A stretch of DNA of 59,965 nucleotides from Marinibaculum pumilum (GTDB lineage: Bacteria > Pseudomonadota > Alphaproteobacteria > Ferrovibrionales > Ferrovibrionaceae): the NCBI RefSeq assembly GCF_042646425.1, contig NZ_JBHRTR010000010.1:1-59965 (forward strand), given 5' to 3'. Each line of letters opens with the position of its first letter. Position 1 is the first letter of the stretch. Under the pieces are notes generated by a model, which saw only the letters and a list, made by a program, of their open reading frames with translations, did no database searches and was not told where the DNA came from. The position numbers were made by a program, and so were the translations under genes. Of this stretch, positions 27,015 through 35,269 are shown in pieces.

Positions 27015-27866
27015 ATGGCGGACGCCGCTGAACGGCAGGCGGACGGTTCCGGACCCCCCGGCGGCAGCATCGCCGGGGGGCGCCGGGCCGCCACGTCAGA
27101 TACCGCGTCGCGGGATGCCGGGTCCCGCGCGCTTGAGGTGGTCGGCGTGACCCGCACCTTCGGCGCGCTGGTGGCGCTGGACGGGGTCGACCTGTCGGTC
27201 GGTCCGGGCGAGCGGCGCGCGGTGCTGGGCGCCAACGGCGCCGGCAAGACCACCCTGTTCAATGCGATCACCGGCGATTTCCCGCCGACCCGGGGGCGCA
27301 TCAGCTTCTTCGGCGAGGATGTCACCGAGCTGCCGCAATACGACCGCATCCGCCGCGGCCTGCGGCGCACCTATCAGCATTCCCTGCTGTTCCGCGGGCT
27401 GACCGTCCGCGACAACCTGTTTCTCGCCAGCCGCGGCGTGGCGCGGCGGCGCTTCAGCCTGCTGCGGCCGCGCGGCGGAGATTTCGCGATGGCGGCGGCG
27501 GAGCGGCTGGCCGGCCAGGCGCATCTGAGCCGGCGTCTGGACACGCGGGTCGCCGACCTGTCCTACGGCGAGCAGCGCCAGCTGGAGATCGGCATGGCGC
27601 TGGCCGGCGCGCCGCGGCTGATCCTGTTCGACGAGCCGGCGGCGGGCCTGTCGCCGGGCGAGCGCGGCAACCTGGTCGCGCTGCTGCACGGCCTGCCGGA
27701 GCATCTGGGCTTCGTCATCATCGAGCACGACCTGGACGTCGCCCTGAAGGTCGTCGACCGGGTCACGGTCATGCACAACGGCCGCATCTTCAAGCACGGC
27801 ACCCCGGCGGAGATCGAGGCGGATCCCGAAGTGCAGGCGATCTATCTGGGAGGCCAGCATGGCTGA
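27015..27866 (+). CDS. livG: Branched-chain-type ABC ATPase (LivG-like)
   Basis: A 283-residue ATPase: Walker A GANGAGKT at 72-79, signature LSYGEQRQLEIG, Walker B LILFDEP, and the LivG-type YQHSLLFRGLTVRDNL. A Gly/Ala/Ser-rich extension of about 38 residues precedes the ATPase domain. The start at 27015 is supported by GGGGGAGG 7 bases upstream, so the extension seems real. The last bases overlap the next gene by 8, which suggests coupled production of the two ATPases. Confidence 0.92.
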   Translation: MADAAERQADGSGPPGGSIAGGRRAATSDTASRDAGSRALEVVGVTRTFGALVALDGVDLSVGPGERRAVLGANGAGKTTLFNAITGDFPPTRGRISFFGEDVTELPQYDRIRRGLRRTYQHSLLFRGLTVRDNLFLASRGVARRRFSLLRPRGGDFAMAAAERLAGQAHLSRRLDTRVADLSYGEQRQLEIGMALAGAPRLILFDEPAAGLSPGERGNLVALLHGLPEHLGFVIIEHDLDVALKVVDRVTVMHNGRIFKHGTPAEIEADPEVQAIYLGGQHG

Positions 27867-30255
27867 GCCCCGCGGACCGCTGGCGGGACGGCCGCAGCGC
27901 GGCGAGCTGCGCGCGCCGATGCTGCAGGTCGACGACCTGCATGTCTATTACGGCCACAGCCATGCCCTGCAGGGGGTGACCCTGACCCTGGAGCGCGGCG
28001 TGCTGTCGGTGGTCGGCCGCAACGGCATGGGCAAGACCACCCTGTGCAACACCATCATGGGCCTGGTGCCGGCCGCCCGCGGCAGCATCCATGCCGCCGG
28101 CCAGCGCATCGACGGCATGGAGCCCAACCAGGTGGTCGCCCAGGGCCTGGCCTATGTGCCGCAGGGGCGGCGGGTCTGGGCCTCCCTCAGCGTCGACGAG
28201 CATCTGCGCCTGTCCTCCAGCATGCGTGGCGGATCCGGCGAAAGGGAATGGGATGTCGACCGCATCTACGACACCTTCCCGCGGTTGAAGGAACGCCGCC
28301 GCAACGGCGGCGCGCAGCTCTCCGGCGGCGAGCAGCAGATGCTGGCGATCGGCCGGGCGCTGCTCTCCAACCCGCGGATCCTGATCATGGACGAGCCGAC
28401 CGAGGGCCTGGCCCCGGTGATCGTCGACCAGGTGGCGGCGATGCTGCACGCGCTGGCGAACGACGGCGCGATCAGCGTGCTGCTGGTGGAGCAGAACCTT
28501 GGCGTCGCCACCGACGTCTCCGACCGGGTCGCGGTGATGGTCAACGGCCGCATCGCCCGCACCATGTCGGCGGCTGAGCTGGCCGCCGATACCGAGCTGC
28601 AGCAGCGCCTGCTTGGTGTCGCTTCCGGCGGCGCGGAGGAGGCCGATGCCGGTCCCGACCTGCCGGCCGGGCCGCAGGTGCTGGGCCGCGGCCCGGATGA
28701 GGAAGAGGCCAATGTCTACACGGTCCGCCGCAGCCACGCGGCGCCGCACGATACGGCGGCGGCCGGGATGGCGGACCGGATCGACGCGCCCGCGGGGCGC
28801 ACCCGCTGGGGCACGGCTGCCCCGGCGCCCGCCGATGCTCCTGCGGGATCCCCCGCAGGGGTCCCGGACGTGGCGCGGCGGCCCGCGCCGCCGCCGCCGG
28901 AACCGGACCAGGGGGGCGTGCCGTCCCGTGCCGCGGCAGGCGACCTGCCTGCGGAGGAACGGCCGCGGGTCCGGGTGCCGGCGGCGGCGCGCAGCGGCCA
29001 TGCCGCCTTCGTCGCCGGCACCTTCGACACCAAGGGGCGCGAGCTGGGCTTCCTGCGCACCTGCCTGGACCGGCAGGGCCTGCGCACGGTGACCGTCGAT
29101 CTCTCCACCTCCGGCCGGCCCTCTTCGGCGCAGGTCACCCCGCGGGAGGTGGCGCGCCATCATCCGCAAGGGGCGGAGGCGGTGTTCACCGGCGACCGCG
29201 GTTCCGCGGTGGCCGCCATGGCGCTGGCCTTCGAGCATTTCGTCGCCAGCCGCCGCGACCTGGGCGGGCTGATCGCCGCCGGCGGCTCTGGCGCCACCGC
29301 GCTCGCCACCCCGGCGATGCGGGCGCTGCCGGTCGGCGTGCCGAAGGTGATGGTCTCCACCGTCGCCAGCGGCGATGTGGGCGCTTACGTCGGCCCGTCC
29401 GACATCTGCATGATGTACTCGGTCACCGACGTCCAGGGGATCAACCGGATCTCCGAGCGTGTGCTGTCCAACGCCGCCCATGCCCTGGCCGGCATGATCG
29501 CCTGGCGGCGGGAGGAGAGCATGGCCGCCAGGCCGGCACTTGGCCTGACCATGTTCGGCCTGACCACGCCCTGCGTGCAGGCGGTGCAGCACATGCTGGA
29601 GGCCGACTATGACTGCCTGGTCTTCCACGCCACCGGCACCGGCGGCCAGTCGATGGAGAAGCTGGCGGAATCCGGCCTGCTGGCCGGCGTGCTGGACCTG
29701 ACCACGACGGAGGTCTGCGACCTGCTGATGGGCGGCGTCTTCGCCGCGACCGAGGACCGCTTCGGCGCGATCATCCGCAGCGGCCTGCCCTATCTGGGGT
29801 CCTGCGGGGCGCTGGACATGGTGAACTTCCATGCCCGCGCCACCGTGCCGGAGCGCTACCGGAACCGGCGGCTGCATGTGCACAACCCGCAGGTCACCCT
29901 GATGCGCACCACCGCGGACGAGAACGCGGCGATGGGCCGCTGGATCGCGGAGCGGCTGAACCGGATGGAGGGACCTGTGCGGTTCCTGCTGCCCGAGGGC
30001 GGGCTGTCCGGCCTGGACCGGGAGGGGCAGCCGTTCTGGGACCCGGAGGCGGACCGCGCCCTGTTCGCGGCCCTGCGCGAACATGTGCAGGCGACGGAGC
30101 GGCGGCGCCTGGTGTCCGTGCCGCATCACATCAACGACCCGGCCTTCGCGGACGCCGCGGTGCAGCAGTTCCGGGAGATCATGGCGACAGACGGGGACCG
30201 CAACATGACAACAGGGGGCAGCCATGGCCGGCTTCTCGCGCGCCGCGCTTCTTGA
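27859..30255 (+). CDS. Fusion: LivF-like ABC ATPase + Tm-1-like (UPF0261) domain
   Basis: A 798-residue protein of two parts. Residues 20-255 are a LivF ATPase with Walker A GRNGMGKT (53-60), signature LSGGEQQM (154-161) and Walker B LIMDEPTEG. Residues about 256-378 are a Pro/Ala-rich linker (such as ARRPAPPPPEPDQGG). Residues about 381-795 are a complete Tm-1-like ATP-binding domain, beginning AAFVAGTFDTKGRELGFLR and including GTGGQSMEKLAESG and a final MEGPVRFLLPEGGLSGLDREG. UPF0261 proteins are known as stand-alone proteins and as the N-terminal half of tomato Tm-1. Here the domain is tied to the transporter ATPase, so its activity may be coupled to import. The frame is continuous, with no start signal before the second domain. 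Confidence 0.9.
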   Translation: MAEPRGPLAGRPQRGELRAPMLQVDDLHVYYGHSHALQGVTLTLERGVLSVVGRNGMGKTTLCNTIMGLVPAARGSIHAAGQRIDGMEPNQVVAQGLAYVPQGRRVWASLSVDEHLRLSSSMRGGSGEREWDVDRIYDTFPRLKERRRNGGAQLSGGEQQMLAIGRALLSNPRILIMDEPTEGLAPVIVDQVAAMLHALANDGAISVLLVEQNLGVATDVSDRVAVMVNGRIARTMSAAELAADTELQQRLLGVASGGAEEADAGPDLPAGPQVLGRGPDEEEANVYTVRRSHAAPHDTAAAGMADRIDAPAGRTRWGTAAPAPADAPAGSPAGVPDVARRPAPPPPEPDQGGVPSRAAAGDLPAEERPRVRVPAAARSGHAAFVAGTFDTKGRELGFLRTCLDRQGLRTVTVDLSTSGRPSSAQVTPREVARHHPQGAEAVFTGDRGSAVAAMALAFEHFVASRRDLGGLIAAGGSGATALATPAMRALPVGVPKVMVSTVASGDVGAYVGPSDICMMYSVTDVQGINRISERVLSNAAHALAGMIAWRREESMAARPALGLTMFGLTTPCVQAVQHMLEADYDCLVFHATGTGGQSMEKLAESGLLAGVLDLTTTEVCDLLMGGVFAATEDRFGAIIRSGLPYLGSCGALDMVNFHARATVPERYRNRRLHVHNPQVTLMRTTADENAAMGRWIAERLNRMEGPVRFLLPEGGLSGLDREGQPFWDPEADRALFAALREHVQATERRRLVSVPHHINDPAFADAAVQQFREIMATDGDRNMTTGGSHGRLLARRAS

Positions 30256-31066
30256 CGAGTTCCGCGCGCAGGTGGCGCGCGGCGAACCGATCGTCGGCGG
30301 CGGCGCCGGCACCGGGCTTTCCGCGAAATGCGAGGAGGCCGGCGGCATCGACCTGATCGTGATCTACAATTCCGGCCGCTACCGGATGGCCGGGCGCGGC
30401 TCGCTCGCCGGCCTGCTGGCCTACGGTAATGCCAACGACATCGTCGTGGAGATGGCGCAGGAGGTGCTGCCGGTGGTGACCCGCACGCCGGTCCTGGCCG
30501 GGGTGAACGGCACCGATCCGTTCTGCATGTTCGACCAGTTCCTGGACCGGCTGAAGGCGATGGGCTTCGCCGGGGTGCAGAACTTCCCCACCGTCGGGCT
30601 GATCGACGGCACCTTCCGCGCCAACCTGGAAGAGACCGGCATGGGCTATGGCCTGGAGGTCGACATGATCCGGATGGCGGCGGCGAAGGACATGCTGACC
30701 ACACCTTACGTCTTCTGTGCCGAGGATGCGGTGGCGATGGCGCAGGCCGGGGCCGACATCATCGTCTGCCATCTGGGCCTGACCACCGGCGGCTCGATCG
30801 GCGCAGATACCGCGCGGAAGCTGGCCGACTGCCCGGCCCTGGTGGACGAATGGGCGGCGGCGGCGCTGGCGGTGAAGCCGGACGCGCTTGTCCTGGTCCA
30901 TGGCGGGCCCGTGGCGCAGCCGGAGGATGCGGAGTTCATCCTGGCCAACACCAGGAACTGCCACGGGTTCTACGGCGCCTCCTCGATGGAGCGCCTGCCG
31001 ACGGAGATCGCGCTCACCGAGCAGACCCGCCGGTTCAAGTCGATCAAGAAGAAGCAGACAGCATGA
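30224..31066 (+). CDS. PEP hydrolase-like TIM-barrel protein (Tm-1 C-terminal half homologue)
   Basis: A 280-residue TIM-barrel protein of the phosphoenolpyruvate hydrolase-like family. Features are PIVGGGAGTGLSAKCEEAGGID, IVIYNSGRYRM, TPVLAGVNGTDPF and GFAGVQNFPTVGLIDG. The family corresponds to the C-terminal half of tomato Tm-1 and is often encoded next to UPF0261 genes, as here: it overlaps the fusion gene by 32 bases. The ATG at 30224 follows AGGGGGC. The reaction is not established; a carbon-phosphorus or enol substrate is suggested only by the family name. Confidence 0.87.
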   Translation: MAGFSRAALLDEFRAQVARGEPIVGGGAGTGLSAKCEEAGGIDLIVIYNSGRYRMAGRGSLAGLLAYGNANDIVVEMAQEVLPVVTRTPVLAGVNGTDPFCMFDQFLDRLKAMGFAGVQNFPTVGLIDGTFRANLEETGMGYGLEVDMIRMAAAKDMLTTPYVFCAEDAVAMAQAGADIIVCHLGLTTGGSIGADTARKLADCPALVDEWAAAALAVKPDALVLVHGGPVAQPEDAEFILANTRNCHGFYGASSMERLPTEIALTEQTRRFKSIKKKQTA

Positions 31067-31111
31067 CCGGCGCGGCAGCAGCGCGGCGCCGGCGCATGCG
31101 GGAGGAACGCC

Positions 31112-32869
31112 ATGTCGGGTGAGAGCTGGGGCACCATCATCGCCATCATCGTCATCCTGGTCGTGGTCGGGGTGATCCTCGGCTACCTGCTCTACTGGTT
31201 CTACCGGCGGGCATCGCAGGACATCGCCTTCGTGCGCACCGGCCTGGGCGGCACCAAGGTCGTCGCCGATGGCGGCGCGGTGGTGATCCCGCTGGTCCAT
31301 GCGATGACCCCGGTGAACATGAATGCCCTGCGGCTGGAGGTGGCGCGCGAGCGGGAGCGGGCGCTGATCACAGCCAACCGCATGCGTGTCGACGTGGCGG
31401 CGGAGTTCTACGTGCGGGTGGCAGCCAGCAACGATGCGATCGCCGCGGCGGCGCGGACCCTGGGCGCACGCACCCTGGACCCGCCGAGCCTGACGGAATT
31501 GCTGGAAGGCAAGTTCGTCGACGCCCTGCGCCGGGTGGCGGCGGAGATGTCGATGGACGAGCTGCACGAGCAGCGCGGCACCTATGCGAAGAAGGTGCGC
31601 GAGGCGGTCGCCGCCGACCTGACCCAGAACGGGCTGGAGCTGGAGGCGGTCTCGCTGACCCAGCTCGACCAGACGCCGATCGAGTTCTTCAACCCGTCCA
31701 ACGCCTTCGACGCGGAAGGCCTGACCCGGCTGACCGAGCAGATCGAGGCGCGGCGCAAGCGGCGCAACGATATCGAGCAGGACACCCTGATCGAGATCCG
31801 CAACAAGAACCTGGCCACCGACAGGGCCAGCCTGCAGATTGACCGCGACGCGGAATATGCCCGGCTGGAACAGCAGCGCGACCTGGAGGTCGGCCGCGCC
31901 AGCCAGCGGGCGGAGATCGCGCGCGAGCAGGCCCGCCGCAACGTGGAGGCGGAGGAGGCGTCGATCCAGGCCGGCGAGGAGGTCGAGCAGCGGCGCATCG
32001 CCTCGGAGCGCACCCTGCAGGCCGCCCGCATCGGCCGCGAGCGCGACATCGCGCGGCTGGAGATCGAGCGCCGCCGCGACCTGGAGATCGCCGAGCATGA
32101 CCGCGCCATCGCGCTCGCGCAGAAGGAGGTGGAGGAGGCCGACGCCCAGGCCGAGGCCCATGCCGCCCGCGCCCGTGCGATCGCCGCGCAGGAGCGGATC
32201 GAGAGCGCGCGCGACTTCGAGGTGGCGGAGCGCCGCAAGGCGATCGCCCTGCTGGCGGCGGAGGAGGATGCCCGCCGCGAGGGCATCCGCATCACCCTCT
32301 CCGCCCAGGCGGAGAAGCAGGCGGCGGAGGACCGCGCCGATGCCGAGCGCAGCCTGGCGCAGGGCGAGGCCGATGCCGAGCGCATCCGGCTGGCCGCCCG
32401 CAAGATCCGCCACGAGCTGGAGGCGGAGGCCGAGCGCCTGATGAACGAGGCGCACAACATGCTGTCGGGCGAGGCGCGGCGCGCGCAGCTGCGGCGCCAC
32501 CTGATCGACCGCATGGACGGCATCATCCGCGAGAGCGTGAAGCCGCTGGAGAATATCGAGGGGATCCGCATCCTGCAGGTCGACGGCCTGTCCGGCGGCG
32601 GTTCCGGCGGCGGCCGGAGCAATGGCGGTGCCTCGCCCACCGACGAGGTGATCAACTCCGCCCTGCGCTACCGCGCGCAGGCGCCGATGGTCGACTACCT
32701 GCTGCGGCAGATCGGCATCGAAGAGGGCGACGACGTCTCCCGCTTCGCCGACAGCCTGATCCAGCCGCGCCGGTCGGAGCTGTCCAAGCTGGCGGAGCAG
32801 GCCCGCCGCGAGGGCGGCGGCGAGGGTGAGGGCGGTGGCAGCGACCGTTCCGGCGGAGATGGCGACTGA
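31112..32869 (+). CDS. SPFH/flotillin-family membrane protein
   Basis: A 585-residue flotillin-like protein. One N-terminal membrane helix (about 9-31) is followed by an SPFH domain (about 35-190) and a very long Glu/Arg/Ala heptad region (about 205-470) predicted to be coiled coil. The end is Gly/Ser-rich and acidic. It resembles YqiK/FloT-type scaffolds of membrane microdomains, which oligomerise at the inner membrane. No NfeD partner gene is adjacent, which is unusual because flotillin-like genes often have one. It lies in a transport/catabolic cluster, so it may organise the importer or its enzymes. The stop overlaps the next start by one base (TGATG). Confidence 0.87.
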   Translation: MSGESWGTIIAIIVILVVVGVILGYLLYWFYRRASQDIAFVRTGLGGTKVVADGGAVVIPLVHAMTPVNMNALRLEVARERERALITANRMRVDVAAEFYVRVAASNDAIAAAARTLGARTLDPPSLTELLEGKFVDALRRVAAEMSMDELHEQRGTYAKKVREAVAADLTQNGLELEAVSLTQLDQTPIEFFNPSNAFDAEGLTRLTEQIEARRKRRNDIEQDTLIEIRNKNLATDRASLQIDRDAEYARLEQQRDLEVGRASQRAEIAREQARRNVEAEEASIQAGEEVEQRRIASERTLQAARIGRERDIARLEIERRRDLEIAEHDRAIALAQKEVEEADAQAEAHAARARAIAAQERIESARDFEVAERRKAIALLAAEEDARREGIRITLSAQAEKQAAEDRADAERSLAQGEADAERIRLAARKIRHELEAEAERLMNEAHNMLSGEARRAQLRRHLIDRMDGIIRESVKPLENIEGIRILQVDGLSGGGSGGGRSNGGASPTDEVINSALRYRAQAPMVDYLLRQIGIEEGDDVSRFADSLIQPRRSELSKLAEQARREGGGEGEGGGSDRSGGDGD

Positions 32870-33306
32870 TGGTCAACGTCTTCGTCTCCACCGTGATCGA
32901 CGCGTCCCCCGACCGGGTCTGGTCGATCATCCGCGACTTCAACGGCCTGCCGGACTGGATGCCGATCGTCGCCTCCTCGCGGATCGAGAACGACGAGCCG
33001 TCGGACCGGATCGGCTGCATCCGCAACTTCGTGCTGGAGGATGGCGGGCAGATCCGCGAGCGGCTGCTGTCCTTGTCGGACTACGACTATGCCTGCTCCT
33101 ACGCGATCCTCTCGTCGCCGATGGGGGTGCGGGACTATGTCGCCAATATGCGGCTGATCCCGGTCACCGATACCGGCCGCACCTTCATGGAATGGACCGC
33201 CCGCTTCGACTGCGAGCCGGGCCGCGAGCGCGAGCTGCAGACACAGATCGGCGAGGGGGTCTTCCTGGCCGGCATGAACGCCCTGAAGGCCCGGCTCGGC
33301 GGGTGA
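32869..33306 (+). CDS. SRPBCC family protein
   Basis: A 145-residue START/Bet v1-like (SRPBCC) protein: STVIDASPDRVWSIIRDFNG at the start and LSDYDYACSYAILSSPMGVRDYVANM in the middle. These proteins bind hydrophobic ligands in a deep cavity. It is a paralogue of the N-terminal domain of the next gene: both share ID-PxDRVW-RDFNG-DW, E-IEN and DYVA. The pair probably arose by tandem duplication. It is translationally joined to the flotillin gene. Confidence 0.88.
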   Translation: MVNVFVSTVIDASPDRVWSIIRDFNGLPDWMPIVASSRIENDEPSDRIGCIRNFVLEDGGQIRERLLSLSDYDYACSYAILSSPMGVRDYVANMRLIPVTDTGRTFMEWTARFDCEPGRERELQTQIGEGVFLAGMNALKARLGG

Positions 33307-33340
33307 GGGACATGGTTCCGATGCCCTTTTCCCCCCCACT

Positions 33341-33598
33341 CGTCACTGCCGGGCCCGGTATCAACTCCATCTGGCCGGCAGTCCATGGTGCCGTTGCCCA
33401 ACGGCGTCCGGCCGTTGCTCCGTCTATTGAGTCCGGCCTCGACATGGACCGCCGGGACAAGCCCGGCGGTGACGACGTGTGTGTATGGCGCCGCCGCTTC
33501 ACCGTCATCCTCGGGCTTGACCCGAGGATCCACTCCGCCGGCGGTGCCGCGCCGCAAGGCTTGCGGAATGGGTCCCCGGGTCAGGCCCGGGGACGACG
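33341..33598. repeat. Double array of dispersed inverted repeats
   Basis: The 312-base gap between the two SRPBCC genes holds two inverted pairs. The first has arms near 33341-33363 and 33449-33477, with cores of GCCGGGC type. The second has arms at 33502-33530 (TCATCCTCGGGCTTGACC core) and 33571-33598 (a diverged CCCCGGGTCAGGCCCGGGG core). Both belong to the family seen at 24296-24404. No gene is visible in the gap. Confidence 0.75.
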
Positions 33599-33618
33599 AT
33601 AGTCACCAGGCGGAACCC

Positions 33619-35136
33619 GTGGTCCGCATCCTCCGCAGCACCATCATCGACGCGCCCGTGGACCGGGTCTGGGGGCTGCTGCGCGACTTCAACGGCCATG
33701 AGGACTGGCACCCGGCCGTCGCGCAGTCGGAGATCGAGAACGGCCTGCTGGCCGATCAGGTCGGTTGCGTGCGTCGCTTCCGGCTGCGCGATGCCGATGG
33801 CGGTCTGGGCCAGGTGCTGCGGGAACAGCTGCTGGCCCTGTCGGATGCCGAGCGCAGCTTCACCTACTGCATCCTGGCAGCCCCCTTCCCGCTGAACGAC
33901 TATGTCGCCACCGTCGCGCTGAAGCCGGTGACGGACGGGGAAGCCACCCTGTGGTGCTGGGAATGCGAATTCGAGCCGCCGGCCGACCGCGCCGCGGAGC
34001 TGACCGAGCTGGTGGCGGACGGCATCTACCAGGCCGGCTTCGACGCCGTGCGCGGCCTGCTGTCGGGCGCCGGCGAGCGCCGCGCCGGCCGGCTGCGGGT
34101 GATCGAAGGCGGCCAGGCCGATGTTGCGGCACCCGCTTACGCATCCGGGGCCATGATGGAAGGCCGCGGCATCGTGCTGACCGCTCATGGCGGGCCGGAA
34201 CAGCTGCGCCTGCAGGCGGTCACTGCCGCACCGCCCGGGCCGGGCGAGGTGCGGATCCGGCAGAGCCGGATCGGGGTGAACTTCATCGACGTCTATTGCC
34301 GCACCGGCTATTTCGACCTGCTGTCGCCGCCCGGCGTGCCGGGGATGGAGGCGGCGGGACAGGTGGTCGATGTCGGCGCGAACGTGCATCACCTGCTGCC
34401 CGGCGACCGGGTCGGCTATGCCGCACCGCCGGTCGGCGCCTATGCAGACCTGCGCACCATGCCGGCGGCGCATGTGGTGCCGCTGCCCGACGATATCGAC
34501 GACGAGACGGCGGCTGCCGGCCTGCTGAAGGGCATCACCGCCGACTTCCTGCTGCACCGGGTGCACACCGTGAAGCCGGGCGACTGGGTGCTGGTCCATG
34601 CCGCCGCCGGCGGGGTCGGGCTCCTGCTCTGCCAGTGGGCGCGGGCGCTGGGGGCAAAGGTGATCGGCACGGTCGGCAGCGCTGAGAAGGCCCGCCTCGC
34701 CCGCGACCATGGCTGCGCCTGGCCGATCCCCTACCGGGAGCAGGACTTCGTCGCCGCGGTGATGGAGATCACGCAAGGCCGCGGCGTCGACGTGGCCTAT
34801 GACGCGGTCGGCGCCGACACCTTCCGCCGCTCGTTCGAGGCGCTGGCCACCTTCGGCCACCTGGTCTCCTTCGGCCAGGCCTCCGGCGATATCGGCCCGG
34901 TCGACGTGGCTGGCTTCGCGGCGAAGTCCGCCCGGCTCAGCCGGCCGAACTACGGCCACTATGTCGCCGACCCGAATGACCTGCGCGCTTCCGTCGACCG
35001 GCTGTTCGCCGCGATCCGCTGCGGCACCCTGACGGTCGCACCGCAGCACCGCTATCCGCTGGCGGAGGCGGCGCAGGCCCATGCCGATCTGGAGGGCCGC
35101 CGCACCTCGGGCGCGATCGTGCTGCTGGCAGGGTAG
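33619..35136 (+). CDS. Fusion: SRPBCC domain + zinc-free quinone oxidoreductase
   Basis: About 505 residues. Residues 1-150 are an SRPBCC domain paralogous to the preceding protein. Residues about 178-505 are a QOR-type medium-chain reductase with ARG-like start GIVLTAHGGPEQLRL, GVNFIDVYCRTGYF, the nucleotide site HAAAGGVGLLLCQWARALGAKVIGTVGS, and no structural zinc Cys cluster. QOR enzymes use NADPH to reduce quinones or enones. A ligand-binding domain fused to a reductase suggests capture and reduction of a hydrophobic substrate. The GTG at 33619 is chosen because earlier in-frame codons read through the repeat array. An AGGCGG lies 9 bases upstream. Confidence 0.85.
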   Translation: MVRILRSTIIDAPVDRVWGLLRDFNGHEDWHPAVAQSEIENGLLADQVGCVRRFRLRDADGGLGQVLREQLLALSDAERSFTYCILAAPFPLNDYVATVALKPVTDGEATLWCWECEFEPPADRAAELTELVADGIYQAGFDAVRGLLSGAGERRAGRLRVIEGGQADVAAPAYASGAMMEGRGIVLTAHGGPEQLRLQAVTAAPPGPGEVRIRQSRIGVNFIDVYCRTGYFDLLSPPGVPGMEAAGQVVDVGANVHHLLPGDRVGYAAPPVGAYADLRTMPAAHVVPLPDDIDDETAAAGLLKGITADFLLHRVHTVKPGDWVLVHAAAGGVGLLLCQWARALGAKVIGTVGSAEKARLARDHGCAWPIPYREQDFVAAVMEITQGRGVDVAYDAVGADTFRRSFEALATFGHLVSFGQASGDIGPVDVAGFAAKSARLSRPNYGHYVADPNDLRASVDRLFAAIRCGTLTVAPQHRYPLAEAAQAHADLEGRRTSGAIVLLAG

Positions 35137-35167
35137 GCCAGGCGTCGTTCCCGCACCGGACCGGCAC

Positions 35168-35269
35168 TAGCGCATCCTGCGTCCGTTCGGACACAGACAA
35201 GATGCGCTATCTTGTTGAAATCGATCAACTTATTGCCGCTCGGATGATTCCATCCGAGTGCAAGTTGAT
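35168..35269. repeat. Tandem large hairpins between convergent genes
   Basis: Two hairpins stand side by side. The first has outer arms TAGCGCATC (35168-35176) and GATGCGCTA (35201-35209), with an inner GTCCG/CGGAC stem. The second has outer arms ATCAACTT (35224-35231) and AAGTTGAT (35262-35269), with an inner stem CTCGGATG/CATCCGAG (35239-35258). They fill the gap between convergent stops at 35136 and 35270. A bidirectional terminator or a dispersed repeat element are both possible; there is no long T run. Confidence 0.7.
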
